Source of the DNA: an uncultured Muribaculaceae bacterium
GTDB taxonomy: Bacteria; Bacteroidota; Bacteroidia; Bacteroidales; Muribaculaceae
Length of the DNA: 5,875 nt
Direction: 5' to 3'
Assembly: GCA_910589095.1 (NCBI GenBank)
Contig: CAJUSN010000012.1
Span: forward strand, 5,122 to 10,996
Shown here: positions 5,334 through 5,875 of the stretch, piece by piece
Layout of the letters: every line of letters starts with the position of its first letter
Position numbering within the stretch: the stretch's first letter is position 1
Position numbers and translations under genes: made by a program
Notes under the pieces: model-generated
Database searches by the model: none
Told to the model about the DNA's origin: nothing
Seen by the model: only the letters and a program-made list of their open reading frames with translations

Positions 5334-5875
5334 TTATTTAGTTTGAAGCTCAATTACATGGTCGGGCCCCGTAGGGATTTCCGACAAGTGAAGAGTAATT
5401 CCCTGCTTGGTTTTGCTGAATTTAACAGGTTTTCGGTCAATAAAGCCAACGGCTTTGGTCACCTTGCAGGTGATTGGCACTTCGATATCTGTGGACTCGG
5501 GGGTTAAGAGGTGTATGAACAGGCGGTTGCCTTTACGGGTTGATGTACCCCATGATTGTGCTGGAAAATCACCGGCGCGGGTGGCGTAGAATGTTTCACC
5601 GTATGTGCGCATCCATTCACCTATGTCGCTCAGGCGTTCAAGAGCTGTTGCCGGAAGTTCGCCACTCGGTTGCGGGCCGATGTTGAGCAGCAGATTGGCT
5701 CCCATACCGGCAGCCTTTACCAGATAATGTATAAGTGTGCGTGTGTCCTTATAATTCTGATCGCTCACTTTATAGCCCCACATGCCGTTCATAGTTTCGC
5801 ATGTTTCAAGTGGCAGCGGAGAGATGGCTTGACCTGAAAGTCCGGCCTTGTTTTCCCCGGGAAGGTCACGTTCGA
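5334..5875 (-). CDS. GH29 alpha-L-fucosidase, C-terminal part (gene begins beyond the window)
   Basis: Glycoside hydrolase family 29 enzymes release alpha-linked L-fucose from glycans, such as host mucin and milk or plant oligosaccharides, usually in the periplasm in Bacteroidetes. The 179 residues seen (open to the window edge) contain the end of the catalytic barrel: ERDLPGE at the beginning, ETCETMNGMWGY at about 23-34, then GANLLLNIGPQPSGELP and a helix ending GEWMRTYGETFYATR. This series is characteristic of GH29. The last ~65 residues (from about NRLFIHLL to DHVIELQTK) form the small beta-sandwich that closes these proteins. The catalytic nucleophile and the signal peptide would lie upstream and cannot be checked. 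The stop is TAA at 5336-5334, and the cutC ATG follows after four bases, so it is the upstream gene of an operon with cutC and the transglutaminase-like gene. Confidence 0.93.
   Translation of the reverse strand, partial: ERDLPGENKAGLSGQAISPLPLETCETMNGMWGYKVSDQNYKDTRTLIHYLVKAAGMGANLLLNIGPQPSGELPATALERLSDIGEWMRTYGETFYATRAGDFPAQSWGTSTRKGNRLFIHLLTPESTDIEVPITCKVTKAVGFIDRKPVKFSKTKQGITLHLSEIPTGPDHVIELQTK

Noticed and set aside
5330..5353. TTG at 5353 as the cutC start
   Set aside because: It would overlap the fucosidase coding end and add eight residues before the family's usual N-terminus; the ATG at 5329 gives the expected length.

Overview
All genes in this window lie on the minus strand. The window suggests a gut-type member of the Bacteroidales (Bacteroides/Muribaculaceae-like). 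Two intergenic regions carry the Bacteroidetes promoter signature (TTTG, then TAnnTTTG 19-20 bases later). Start codons lack a Shine-Dalgarno sequence at normal spacing. The proteins (GH29 alpha-L-fucosidase, a long secreted transglutaminase-like protein, a DEAD-box helicase with an Arg-rich tail) are also typical of this group. The genus cannot be fixed from the sequence alone.

Reading in the direction of transcription (high to low coordinates), the window opens inside the 3' third of a GH29 alpha-L-fucosidase gene (5334-5875). Four bases later comes a CutC-family TIM-barrel gene (4574-5329). Its TGA stop shares one base with the ATG of a secreted 827-residue transglutaminase-like protein (2091-4574). 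These three genes are packed as one operon. The context points to glycan or glycoprotein processing in or from the periplasm, with CutC as a cytoplasmic partner of unproven function.

A short intergenic region (1981-2090) holds a promoter for a stand-alone DEAD-box RNA helicase (529-1980), which has a canonical helicase core and a basic, low-complexity tail. The promoter shows that the helicase starts at the ATG at 1980, not at an upstream in-frame TTG that lies in the -33 box.

The 243-base gap at 286-528 is fully regulatory. It holds a promoter, a small inverted repeat across its -33 box, a complete TPP (thiamine pyrophosphate) riboswitch aptamer, and a downstream segment of competing short hairpins that ends just before the start codon of thiD (1-285, 3' part beyond the window). 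This is a thiamine-feedback unit in which the promoter places the transcript start almost at the first base of the aptamer.

I found no mobile element, tRNA, rRNA or CRISPR array. The window is mostly conventional. The points of most interest are the architecture of the transglutaminase-like protein (active module, degenerate second module, Cys-less thioredoxin-like end), the tie of CutC to a fucosidase operon, and the hairpin ladder behind the TPP aptamer.
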